The position numbers were made by a program, and so were the translations under genes. The notes beneath the pieces were generated by a model that saw only the letters and a list, made by a program, of their open reading frames with translations, had not been told where the DNA came from and searched no databases. DNA of 64,000 nucleotides, taken from NCBI RefSeq assembly GCF_010365865.1, contig NZ_CP048020.1, positions 496,001-560,000 on the forward strand, in the 5' to 3' direction. The stretch is from Treponema vincentii (GTDB taxonomy: Bacteria; Spirochaetota; Spirochaetia; Treponematales; Treponemataceae). Position 1 is the stretch's first letter, and each line of letters opens with the position of its first letter. This document shows positions 55,223 through 62,953 of this stretch, piece by piece.

Positions 55223-55843
55223 TCAATCTGTTAACTCAGACTCCTTTTTATATTTTTTATAGTTTTTTTGTGCTTTGTATAATATGCTTGCAACTATCAA
55301 TGTAACTAACCCGATAATCCCACTCAAAATAATTTTAGAGACTTCAAAGTTGCTTTTGTATACTTTATACGCAGAAAATACAAACAATGCAAAAACAATG
55401 ATAAATCCTTGCAAATAAGCATTCTTGATATTTTTATAGTGCTCTGCCAAATCGGAATTATCGGTCAACAATTTTTGCGGTTCTTTTCCGTTATTTTCTA
55501 CTACGAGTATTTCTTTATTAAAGCCTTGAAAAGAATTAGCTATTTTCCCATCACCATGTGCATACGGTCTAAATCTAACTTTTCCAAACACTATGCTGCC
55601 TTGGTTTAATGGAGCTCTATACACCCTTGTTCCATTCTCTTTTAGCATTTGTATATAGCTATCATTTTCGCTTGATGAGTTTGCGCCTATAAATTGTGTA
55701 GAATAAGAATAATTTTTATCGGTTTTTTCAAAATTATATACGAAATTATTGATCGCCTTTAATCGATAACCTTTTTTAGCCGTTTCATTTAGCCATGTTT
55801 CCAAATCACTTATCGGATCTAAAAAAAATTTAATTTTCTGCAT
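55223..55843 (-). CDS. DUF2812 membrane protein, PadR-associated
   Basis: A 206-residue protein of the DUF2812 family. The N-terminal soluble part (FFLDPISDLETWLNETAKKGYRLKAI) and two transmembrane helices at ~145-165 and ~172-192 fit the family. It starts 1 bp after the padR stop and is co-transcribed with it. DUF2812 genes follow PadR regulators in many Firmicutes and spirochaetes. Function unknown. Confidence 0.8.
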   Translation of the reverse strand: MQKIKFFLDPISDLETWLNETAKKGYRLKAINNFVYNFEKTDKNYSYSTQFIGANSSSENDSYIQMLKENGTRVYRAPLNQGSIVFGKVRFRPYAHGDGKIANSFQGFNKEILVVENNGKEPQKLLTDNSDLAEHYKNIKNAYLQGFIIVFALFVFSAYKVYKSNFEVSKIILSGIIGLVTLIVASILYKAQKNYKKYKKESELTD

Positions 55844-55844
55844 A

Positions 55845-56159
55845 TTATCTACCTCGTATATTTTTTATCAATAATTGAAGTTCATGCAATCGATTCGCCT
55901 CTTTTTTAACCTGTTCTTTTCCTGCTTCGGTTATAATATAATTGACTTTTCCATCGACTCTTGAAGATTCAACAATCCATCCTTTGTCTGCCAGATTCTT
56001 TATGGCTCCATAGAGAGTCCCCATTCCCAAAACAACTCTTCCATCGGTTTTTTCTTCAATAAATAATTTAACTCCATAGCCATGCAGTTCCTTATATAAG
56101 GCTAATAAAACCAATAATGTCGTTTCAGTTAAAGCCCCGCTAGATATATTATCTCTCAC
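55845..56159 (-). CDS. PadR-family transcriptional regulator
   Basis: A 104-residue winged-helix regulator: LVLLALYKELHGYGVKLFIE, then GTLYGAIKNLADKGWIV with the recognition helix, and YIITEAGKEQVK. It begins at GTG 56159 after GGAAG. Its promoter region carries two near-identical 14-bp direct repeats. It probably represses its own operon. Confidence 0.85.
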   Translation of the reverse strand: MRDNISSGALTETTLLVLLALYKELHGYGVKLFIEEKTDGRVVLGMGTLYGAIKNLADKGWIVESSRVDGKVNYIITEAGKEQVKKEANRLHELQLLIKNIRGR

Positions 56160-56180
56160 ACTTATTGCTTCCTTTCTTTA

Positions 56181-56222
56181 TATCACTATGCGTAATATAT
56201 CACTATCCGTAGTATTCGTCAA
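56181..56222 (-). promoter_or_regulatory. padR promoter with tandem operator-like repeats
   Basis: On the minus strand TTGACG (56222-56217) and TATATT (56199-56194) are 17 bases apart. Direct repeats TATCACTATGCGTA (56181-56194) and TATCACTATCCGTA (56198-56211) lie at a 17-base pitch across the spacer and the start region. Confidence 0.75.
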
Positions 56223-56333
56223 TATTAATGAATATTTTACTTAACTTTTAGTTGATAAGTCATAAATCTTACATTGAGACAATAACATCACAGAAGAATT
56301 TTCTGGATCACCGCTAAGTAGCACAAATTATCA

Positions 56334-56396
56334 ACCTAACGTTCGCTTAACCTGCATTGCCGCAAAGGTAATGGCAGGTTGAAGCGGGTGTTAGAT
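56334..56396 (-). other. attC site 1 (integron recombination site)
   Basis: ACCTAAC (56334-56340) and GTTAGAT (56390-56396) match RYYYAAC/GTTRRRY. Inner boxes TTAACCTGC and GCAGGTTGAA differ by one extra G, the asymmetry typical of attC. The extra base places the cassette orientation on the minus strand. This is the last attC seen before the padR/recO chromosome. Confidence 0.8.
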
Positions 56397-56469
56397 GTCT
56401 TTTATTTATTTTTCTATGATGAATGATCTATAACACAGAAAAATTCTATATGAATCAAAGCGTACACAC

Positions 56470-56673
56470 TTAACCCCAAAATGTGTCTTCTGCCGATTGT
56501 TGTTCGGCAAAAGTCCATACTTCTTGTATCTTGCCATTTTCTATTTTGAATAGATCAATTCCCGGATCATTGAGCTTATCAGCACCTTTCTCCGCTATGG
56601 AAACAACACTTGCAGCAACAACACACTCGTTGCTCGCAGCCCAATGGGTAATATCATCTGAGTACGGGCACAA
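56470..56673 (-). pseudogene. SnoaL/NTF2-like protein, C-terminal fragment
   Basis: 67 codons ending GIDLFKIENGKIQEVWTFAE, then QQSAEDTFWG, the typical C-terminal strands of SnoaL-like polyketide-cyclase/NTF2 fold proteins. The usual N-terminal half (about 60 residues) is absent. The reading meets the HxlR fragment head to head at 56673. Confidence 0.6.
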
Positions 56674-56900
56674 AAAGGTTTAATGAACTCGAAAGATTAA
56701 TGCCTACAACAACTCGAACTGTTTTAACAAGACAACTCCGTCAGCTTGAAAAAGATAAACTAATCGACCGCAAAGTCTTTGCCGAAGTCCCCCCTCATGT
56801 TGAATACTCTTTGAGTAAATTGGGAACTCAGTTTCAAAAAGTATTAGACGAGATTGAGATTTTTGGTTTGAATTATATCGCCGAATTAAATAAAATGTAA
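56673..56900 (+). pseudogene. HxlR-family regulator, C-terminal fragment
   Basis: The frame KRFNELERLMPTTTRTVLTR, then QLRQLEKDKLIDRKVFAEVP and PHVEYSLSKLGTQF, is the core of an HxlR winged helix. The normal N-terminal ~30 residues with CPV are missing, as upstream sequence belongs to the opposite-strand SnoaL fragment. HxlR genes are often divergent from their target; here a deletion seems to have removed both 5' ends. Confidence 0.7.
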
Positions 56901-57045
56901 AAAGGAAAAAGTAGGTAGCATTCTTATCGATACATTATTTTTTATAGTGAAACCTGTTTATGGCATCATTTTCGATCTATAGAATGTTTGAAATATCAAA
57001 TTCCCGTAGATAGGTCTTTTGGCAATTGTTCATAAGTGGTCTTGG

Positions 57046-57117
57046 TTGTCAACCTGATATGATTTTAAACTGTAATACGATTTGCCCGTGTTGTCATTTT
57101 TGAAAATTGTGTTATGT
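57046..57117 (-). other. attC-like site 2 (degenerate)
   Basis: TGTCAAC (57046-57052) and GTTATGT (57111-57117) are near matches to the core sites. The inner boxes ATTTTAAA and TTTGAAAAT again differ by one extra G on the right, like attC at 60307. It lies just after the stop of the SH3 gene, as expected for a cassette. Confidence 0.55.
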
Positions 57118-57127
57118 GTTTTTTCAA

Positions 57128-58138
57128 TTACATTGAATCAGCTTTTTTCTGATGTTCTTCCATAATCGGATCCCAATAATCACGATATTCCTGTTCGTAT
57201 TGTGTGTTTTTTGCAGAAATCCCATATACAATCAGTTTTGAAATTAGACGATATCTTAATTCAAAAAGACTTTGTGTTTCTTTCCAATAGCTAAAAAAAG
57301 ATGTGCTGACTCCTTTAATTATGTTTAGCGGTAAATTATCATCCGAATAAGCGATTTTATATATTAAAGGCATTTTAACTACATCTGAATAATGCCAATG
57401 ATGTCTATGTACAAAAGGCTTGTTTAAATATCGTTTACCGTTAATATAACATTGAGCCTCATCAATAGGCTTAATTTCCAAAATTTCTATTCCATCAATT
57501 GATTTCGGAATATACCAATGAATTTCTACCTGATGATGATTCAACACTTTCCATGTGCTTTGGTTGTCGTCATCGTCATAGTTTTGGAAAAACCAAGCTT
57601 TATCGGAGTCAACAACTTCTTTGTCCTTTAAATCCGGATCTCTTGATCTTGAATAGGTGTAGGTATACTTTGTATAAAAATTAAAGTGATTATCTTCTCT
57701 ATAACCTTCACCGGAATATGTGTTCTTATCCGGAAGAGACCAGTTTCCGCATTTTAAATATTCTTTTAATTGATTTGCTGTTTTCGGTTTAATAAATTCA
57801 GGTTGAAAATGCGATAAGTAACCGCCGAACACCCAACCGTATTCAGCTTTATCGTCTTTCCATTCATAAGGCGGAATTAAAATTTCAACCCATGGGGCTG
57901 TAATTTCGTCGATTGTTTCTTCTTTCCCAACAGCAATAATTTTTACAGGTAATCTGTGCGGCAATCCGCAAAGACGATTTGATTTTAAAGACGGATAGCC
58001 TCTCACTTTTAATCCTTCTTTGGAATTAACATACATTGTATCAATTACTTTGCCATTTCCATAAAAATTATTTTTGTCCGCAAAAACCGATGTAATTATT
58101 AAAATCGATACTAATAAAGTTAAACAAAAATTTTTCAT
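57128..58138 (-). CDS. Secreted bacterial SH3-domain protein (cassette gene)
   Basis: A 336-residue protein. Residues 1-21 are a signal peptide (FCLTLLVSILIITSVFA). A bacterial SH3 domain follows at ~25-105 (YVNSKEGLKVRGYPSLKSN, with W and GWVFGGYL near its end). The remaining ~230 residues are not recognised. GGAGAAAAAAAT precedes ATG 58138. SH3b proteins of this kind are frequent among cassettes in the T. denticola integron. It lies between attC-like sites. Binding to peptidoglycan is inferred. Confidence 0.75.
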   Translation of the reverse strand: MKNFCLTLLVSILIITSVFADKNNFYGNGKVIDTMYVNSKEGLKVRGYPSLKSNRLCGLPHRLPVKIIAVGKEETIDEITAPWVEILIPPYEWKDDKAEYGWVFGGYLSHFQPEFIKPKTANQLKEYLKCGNWSLPDKNTYSGEGYREDNHFNFYTKYTYTYSRSRDPDLKDKEVVDSDKAWFFQNYDDDDNQSTWKVLNHHQVEIHWYIPKSIDGIEILEIKPIDEAQCYINGKRYLNKPFVHRHHWHYSDVVKMPLIYKIAYSDDNLPLNIIKGVSTSFFSYWKETQSLFELRYRLISKLIVYGISAKNTQYEQEYRDYWDPIMEEHQKKADSM

Positions 58139-58172
58139 ATTTTTTTCTCCAACATTACACCGCGTAATGTAC

Positions 58173-58236
58173 ACATAACATTCGCTTGACCTGTATTTGC
58201 CGCAGAGGAAATGTTGGGTTGAAGCAGGTGTTAGAC
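58173..58236 (-). other. attC site 3
   Basis: ACATAAC (58173-58179) and GTTAGAC (58230-58236) form the core sites, with one departure from RYYYAAC. Inner boxes CTTGACCTG and GGGTTGAAGC pair partly. It separates the DUF4365 cassette from the SH3 cassette. Confidence 0.75.
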
Positions 58237-58243
58237 CAAATTT

Positions 58244-59269
58244 CTACATATAGGGATTAAACTCTCCAAAGTTTTCAACAAACTCAATTATTGTATTTAT
58301 TATTTCAATGTCTTTATATTTTCTAATGAAACATACTTCCGTTTTATCATAGTAGATTAAGATCATAGAAGCAAAATATCTAATCATTTCGGTATACTTG
58401 GTATTACTAATTATACTTTTCAATATGGCTGATTTATTCTTTATACAACTTATTATTGCTTCAATAGATTCACCAAGACTACCTCTTATTATTCCAGTAT
58501 CTTCATCAATAAGTGATAACAACTTAACTGTCATTTCTTCATCAAATTCTGAAATTTGTAATTTTGCGTATTCAGAAGTTGTAGGTAAGATCTTTTCTCC
58601 AACATAAAAAATATCACCATGCCATGGAATATGTGCAATATAATAGATTAGTTGATCAGAAATGAACTCTATAGATTTATTCTTTAAATAATCAATAAAG
58701 TTGTCCCAAGTTTCTTTATTATTTATATAATTCCTAAATAACGAGCACATTCCAATAAAATGTTCATCAACATAATTTGATTGAAAAAAGCTTATACTAT
58801 CAGTGGCTGTTAGTTTTGGTGTTTTTCCAATCATTAACGGGAAAAATAAGTCCTGATAATTTTCTTCTAATAATGTATTACTTCTATTAATACTAAATGC
58901 AATATTTTTATGAGTAGGATTTAATTTTAGATATTCCTTGATATTAATCCAATAAGCCTCTTTTTTTTCAACATTATATACTAAACCATAAACAGGCAAT
59001 GAGTACTTAGACCAGTACTCGTAATGATTTTCAACAGGTATGTTTGCGGTTCTATTTTTTTTATTTATATAAGAAGATCCAGACTTAATTTGAAAGGCAA
59101 TGCTAATATTTATTGGTTCTTCATCTTTGAAAAACTCAATAATACAGTCAATTCCAAAATCATTTTCTTGTTCAATTTTATGAAAAATTGAGCCATTATC
59201 TTCAACTATTCCTTTTAAGAAATTAATACCCTTTTTTGCTGTAATTGAAGTTTTTTTTAATTTTGGCAT
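58244..59269 (-). CDS. DUF4365 protein (PD-(D/E)XK-like), cassette gene
   Basis: A 341-residue protein. The N-terminal ~150 residues match DUF4365: EQENDFGIDCIIEFF with Asp41, then AFQIKSGSSY with Gln60-x-Lys62, in the D...QxK arrangement of PD-(D/E)XK nucleases. The C-terminal ~190 residues are helical and unrecognised. DUF4365 proteins recur in defence islands, so a nuclease or effector role is plausible but not shown. The stop lies 7 bp from attC at 58236. Confidence 0.7.
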   Translation of the reverse strand: MPKLKKTSITAKKGINFLKGIVEDNGSIFHKIEQENDFGIDCIIEFFKDEEPINISIAFQIKSGSSYINKKNRTANIPVENHYEYWSKYSLPVYGLVYNVEKKEAYWINIKEYLKLNPTHKNIAFSINRSNTLLEENYQDLFFPLMIGKTPKLTATDSISFFQSNYVDEHFIGMCSLFRNYINNKETWDNFIDYLKNKSIEFISDQLIYYIAHIPWHGDIFYVGEKILPTTSEYAKLQISEFDEEMTVKLLSLIDEDTGIIRGSLGESIEAIISCIKNKSAILKSIISNTKYTEMIRYFASMILIYYDKTEVCFIRKYKDIEIINTIIEFVENFGEFNPYM

Positions 59270-59293
59270 TATTTTCTCCTGTCAAAGGCGCCG

Positions 59294-59353
59294 GTCTAAC
59301 ATCCACTTAATCTGGATTGCATAGCAACGTCAGGTTGGAAGCGGGTGTTAGAC
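59294..59353 (-). other. attC site 4
   Basis: GTCTAAC (59294-59300) and GTTAGAC (59347-59353) are perfect core sites. Total 60 bp, among the shorter attC sizes. It separates the two-TM cassette from the DUF4365 cassette. Confidence 0.85.
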
Positions 59354-59400
59354 GTTTTTTTTGTTATGAAAAACTATAGTTATTCATAACACTTTTTAGA

Positions 59401-60183
59401 TTATCGAATTTTTCCATATTTCAATAATCTTTCGACATCCTTTCTTATTTTTTCATAGTCACAATTATCATATTCGTTCTTTTTAAATACTAAATGAGGA
59501 ACCTCGTCTTGTCCCGGTGATATTCTGTATAAACTTATCATTGCATAATCATCCATTAAAATAACGGCCATAGTTGTATATAAATTTTGTGTGTAAATTT
59601 CTAATTTATGATCCCTATTTATAGACTCTTTCTTCAGTTCCTTAATAAAATCATTAATTTTATTTATGTAATAATCTCCTTCATGATCATTTTTCCTTGT
59701 TAACACAGAAATTGAGTCCGCCGCATCGGGATCCAATAAAATAAATCTTGTCGTTTTATAACTTTGATTAAATCTTTTTCTGAATAATTCAATATTATTA
59801 GCAAAAAATCTTTTACCATCATTCATTACTACTGTAACGATTTCGCTTTCGATAAAATTCTCTTCATAAGTATCGTTTTTTAGTGGAAACCCTGATTCAA
59901 AACCTTCTAATCCTTTTTTTTCAAGTCTATCCAAAAAAGGAAGATTTTTCTCAAGCAAAGTCCGCAATGTTTCCTCAAAATGATTTCTTTCAAAAATACT
60001 TATTATAATTGTGAACAAAGCAGCAGTAATTATAGAATAAGCAATTGATTTACATATTTCAATAGCAATTGGATCCTGTATATAATTATAGGTAATATAT
60101 AATAAGACCGCACTTACAATAATTAATATCAAAGCAAAAACAATTGTATTTAGTTTATAAGACTTTTTTACCTTCATCTTCAT
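59401..60183 (-). CDS. Two-TM protein with unknown cytoplasmic domain, cassette gene
   Basis: A 260-residue protein with transmembrane helices at ~13-33 and ~43-63 and a ~195-residue soluble domain. Conserved-looking segments are RFILLDPDAAD, the KLEIYTQNLYTTMAVILMDD region and ISLYRISPGQDEVPHLVFKK. No known domain is recognised with confidence; there is a faint similarity to PLD-like or TIR-associated sensors. Two-TM architecture occurs in membrane-disrupting defence effectors, but nothing here proves that role. It lies between two attC sites. Confidence 0.6.
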   Translation of the reverse strand: MKMKVKKSYKLNTIVFALILIIVSAVLLYITYNYIQDPIAIEICKSIAYSIITAALFTIIISIFERNHFEETLRTLLEKNLPFLDRLEKKGLEGFESGFPLKNDTYEENFIESEIVTVVMNDGKRFFANNIELFRKRFNQSYKTTRFILLDPDAADSISVLTRKNDHEGDYYINKINDFIKELKKESINRDHKLEIYTQNLYTTMAVILMDDYAMISLYRISPGQDEVPHLVFKKNEYDNCDYEKIRKDVERLLKYGKIR

Positions 60184-60306
60184 TTATCTCCTTATTATTT
60201 TCGCGGTAACGGACAAAATAACTATCGTTTTTTGTCTTTACTAGAATTTTATTTTTTCTCAGTATGAACAAAATTTTTCTTCCTCTTCTGGGCGCCGAAG
60301 GCGTCC

Positions 60307-60370
60307 ACCCAACATCGTTTTAAACCGCATGCGGCTCGACCGCGTATCGGCTTTGAAAACGGTGTTATAC
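60307..60370 (-). other. attC site 5
   Basis: ACCCAAC (60307-60313) and GTTATAC (60364-60370) form the core sites. Inner boxes CGTTTTAAA and TTTGAAAACG pair with one extra G. The hicB stop codon (60365-60367) lies inside the site. Confidence 0.8.
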
Positions 60371-60754
60371 GAATACAGTTTGTTCTTGCGATAATATATG
60401 CTCTTTTTCTGAATTCTTTGCAAGAAGATATACGCAATATTGGTTCATACTTACTCCTTCCTTTTTAGAATCTTCGGCAAGAGTCTTGTGCAAAGATTTT
60501 GGAATGCGTAGTTTGAATTGACCGGAATAATAATCGGCACTTTTTGGCTCTGCAATTTCAATATTTTCTTCAATGGCAGCCAAAAGCCACTCTTTTTTTG
60601 CATCTTCTGCATTATTAACTGCATCAGGAATTGTTGAACCGCAAGTTATACAACCCGGAAGGTCTGGATATGAGGCTACAAAACCTGATTCTTCTGAATC
60701 CGGAATAATTTCCAGTTTATATGGCATTTTCATATATTCATCAATTGTTTTCAT
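60365..60754 (-). CDS. hicB: HicB-type antitoxin
   Basis: A 129-residue antitoxin. The N-terminal HicB fold (KLEIIPDSEESGFVASYPDL, PGCITCGSTI, EDAKKEWLLAAIEEN) is followed by a ribbon-helix-helix-like C-terminus (KLRIPKSLHKTLAEDSKKEG). It starts 1 bp after the hicA stop, with GGAGGA inside hicA as binding site. Its stop TAA falls inside attC. It normally neutralises HicA and represses the operon. Confidence 0.85.
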   Translation of the reverse strand: MKTIDEYMKMPYKLEIIPDSEESGFVASYPDLPGCITCGSTIPDAVNNAEDAKKEWLLAAIEENIEIAEPKSADYYSGQFKLRIPKSLHKTLAEDSKKEGVSMNQYCVYLLAKNSEKEHILSQEQTVFV

Positions 60755-60755
60755 A

Positions 60756-61175
60756 TCAATCCTCCTTTCCCTTGTGCTTCTCCTCTGATTCTACAACCTC
60801 TTTTACCATTCGTACATAAACAATTTTTATCGGTTCATTTAAAATAAGCATTTGAAAAGATTTTCAAATCTTGAAAGTGCTTATTTTCCGCCGTTTCGTA
60901 ATAAAATGAGAAACGGCATACAATAAGCGATGTTTGCTGGTAGGCAAACTCGGCAGTGTTTTTCAGCCGCGCGGCTTAGCGGCTGAAAATAAACGTTCAT
61001 GTTTTGGAATGGTAATCGGATTACAACCATCTTTTCGAAAAGTATAATGGCTGCTCCCTCGTTTTGGCTGTGTCATCCTATAGCCGTAACTTTGTAGTAC
61101 TTTCTTGAGTTCTGTAAAACGCATATCTTTATCAAGAGATAGTATTTTAGCCAGAAGTTTTTCCCATTGAGCCAT
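60756..61175 (-). pseudogene. hicA: HicA-type mRNA interferase toxin, split by an in-frame insertion
   Basis: The N-terminal part (from ATG 61175 or further upstream 61220) reads MAQWEKLLAKIL...GSSHYTFRK, then ITIPKHE, the double-stranded-RNA-binding-like HicA fold with its catalytic His in GSSHYTF. The C-terminal part, PIKIVYVRMVKEVVESEE..., resumes at 60833 in the same frame. In between is a 156-bp hairpin array flanked by a 6-bp direct repeat; the first in-frame stop (60965-60963) is in it. Without it the toxin would be 85 residues, normal for HicA. The truncated form may be inactive, or the insert may be bypassed. Confidence 0.75.
60839..60994. mobile_element. 156-bp hairpin-array insertion in hicA
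   Basis: GTTCAT at 60833-60838 and 60995-61000 flank it as a direct duplication, 162 bp apart. It contains four stems: AAAATAAGCA/TGCTTATTTT, GCCGTTTC/GAAACGGC, GTTTGC/GCAAAC and TTTTCAGCCGC/GCGGCTGAAAA. The order and the GTTTGC stem resemble the composite hairpin modules. It encodes no protein. Confidence 0.7.
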
Positions 61176-61304
61176 AATCTCATTATAAGTGGTGTTATAT
61201 ATGGTGTCAAGAAAGCGCATTGCCTCACGTTAAATCTAACCGAAAAAAAAGCTGTTCATCACGTAAAAATCTAACCCAAAATAGAAGCCCAAAGGAAGGG
61301 CACA

Positions 61305-62591
61305 ATGGGGTTAGACATGAAAACGAAAAAGAAATTGAGCGAAGAAACGGCCAAACGGTATTGTACGGCAGGAAAGAAGCAAAAGACGAAAATACTCGAT
61401 GAGTTCATCGCAACAACCGGTTACAATCGAAAGTATGCCATTCACGTTCTGAAAAACAGTGCCTACGTAAAAGTCACGCACTTTAACAATGTCGCAAAAC
61501 AGAGCGTACAGGTCATTACAAAGACGCTCAAAAAGCGGAACTATGAAAAATACTACGGTCAAGACGTACAACAAGAAGCCATCCGGCTGTGGATTTTTTC
61601 GATGTACTTATGTTCAAAACGACTCGTGCCGTTCATTCGGGATAATATCGATTACTTTGCTCAAAAGTTCGGCTATGATAAACAACTGAAAGAAAAACCT
61701 CCTCTCAGAACGTCCACGGATGGACGGGCTATAATTAAAAGCAAGTTTTGAAACAAAACTTGTCCTCTACCGATGTACAAGGATGTACATCGGTAGAGAA
61801 ACGCGACAGTCGGCAGGATTCTCAAGCCGGAAATCCCGAAACATTCCATCCGCGGTATTTCAACAACACGGCCTGCAAAGAATCTTAACAAGTTCATCCC
61901 CATCCGTACCTTTTTCGATTGGGATGAACGTAAGCCGGGTTTTTTTGAGGTTGACACCGTTGCCAACTGCGGCATAAGTACCCAAGGGCAGTATATTTGC
62001 ACGCTTACCCTTACCGATGTTCATTCCGGATGGACAGAAAACCGAGCCCTTTTAAACAAAGCTCATCGATGGGTAAAAGAAGCAATAGAAGATGTGAAAG
62101 AGAAACTTCCGTTTCAAATGAAAGGCATCGATAGCGACAACGGAAGTGAGTTCAAAAATACACAGCTGTTGCAATGGTGTAAAAGTAATGAAGTTATTTT
62201 CACTCGGAGCAGATCATATAAAAAGAATGATAATTGTTTTGTTGAACAGAAAAATGATAGTGTCGTAAGACGCATCGTCGGTTACTATCGCTTTGAGGGA
62301 GAAGCGGCACGAGCGGTCATGGCTGCCCTTTATGAACAGTACAATGCACTGGTCAATTTCTTTTTCCCTTCGATGAAAATTATTTCAAAACAACGGATAG
62401 ACGCAAAGGTTGTAAAAAAATATGATACGGCAAAGACGCCGTATTGCAGGTTGATGGAAAGCTCTGATGTAAGCGAGGCGGTAAAGGCTGAGTTGTGCCG
62501 TAGGAAGAACGGCTTAGATCTACAACAACTGCTTGAGACAACGCAAAGCTTGCAGAGTAAACTTATCGCTATTGCCCAGCCTTGGACATAG
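61305..62591 (+). pseudogene. DDE (integrase-core) transposase, split by a hairpin module
   Basis: The N-terminal part (61305-~61700) has helical DNA-binding segments (LDEFIATTGYNRKYAIHVLK). The integrase core (from ~61803) has the DDE residues in FFEVDTVANCG, IDSDNGSEF and FVEQKND. Both lie in one frame. Between them is a hairpin module (61711-61798) with in-frame stops at 61751 and ~61794; the native sequence there was probably KEK...ATVGRILKPE. GGAAGG precedes ATG 61305. A product restarting downstream would lack the DNA-binding part. Confidence 0.8.
61711..61798 (-). repeat. Composite hairpin module 5, within the transposase gene
   Basis: In minus orientation the 34-nt palindrome (61798-61765) has arms CTCTACCGATGTACA/TGTACATCGGTAGAG. 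Then come CAAGTTTT/AAAACTTG (61762-61742), a linker, and the 16-nt hairpin CGTCCATCCGTGGACG (61726-61711). It is 88 bp, in the same size class as modules 1, 3 and 4. Confidence 0.8.
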
Positions 62592-62866
62592 AGTGCTATG
62601 GTTAGATTTTTACATGAGTAACCGGAAGCCTTTCGGTTAGATTTTTACGTGAGTAAATACGGTAGGTGTGTTTTTAGATCTTTTTAAATTATAGATTAAT
62701 GCTTATTTATTTCTAAAAACTATATGATTTTTTTAGTCTGTCTAACGGGCGACGTATGCCGCAAGAAGCGAGAAAGCCGCAAGGTTTTTGAGCTTTGCCA
62801 TCAGCTTAATCCACATGCTGGACGGCTCTGCGTATCGGACGACAGGCGGAAGTTCTGTCGTCCCGT

Positions 62867-62953
62867 TGAACGGACACGCAGCGTCCGTTCAACAATGAGT
62901 TAATCCGCAAACGAGCATAGTTCCGTTTGTCAGTGTTGAAGCGAGTGTTAGAC
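62867..62953 (-). other. attC site 6 and adjoining hairpin
   Basis: GTTCAAC (62887-62893) and GTTAGAC (62947-62953) give a 67-bp attC with inner AAACG/CGTTT. The left core site overlaps the end of a 29-nt hairpin with arms GTTGAACGGAC/GTCCGTTCAAC (62865-62893). A further GTCTAAC at 62740-62746 may be the outer end of a longer, 214-bp attC. The PLD gene stop codon lies in GTCTAAC. Confidence 0.7.

Larger units (their letters stand above)
61224..62653 (+). mobile_element. Insertion sequence with doubled subterminal repeats
   Basis: The left end begins CTCACGTTAAATCTAACCGA and has a second TCACGTAAAAATCTAACCC (61259-61277). The right end is inverted: CTCACGTAAAAATCTAACCG (at 62653) and CATGTAAAAATCTAACC (at ~62615). 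About 1430 bp. It encodes one DDE transposase. It sits inside the cassette array, between hicA and the PLD gene. Confidence 0.75.

Noticed and set aside
62740-62953. A 214-bp attC starting at GTCTAAC 62740
   Set aside because: Most attC sites are shorter; the inner GTTCAAC at 62887 gives a normal 67-bp site with proper inner pairing, so the long version is only noted as possible.
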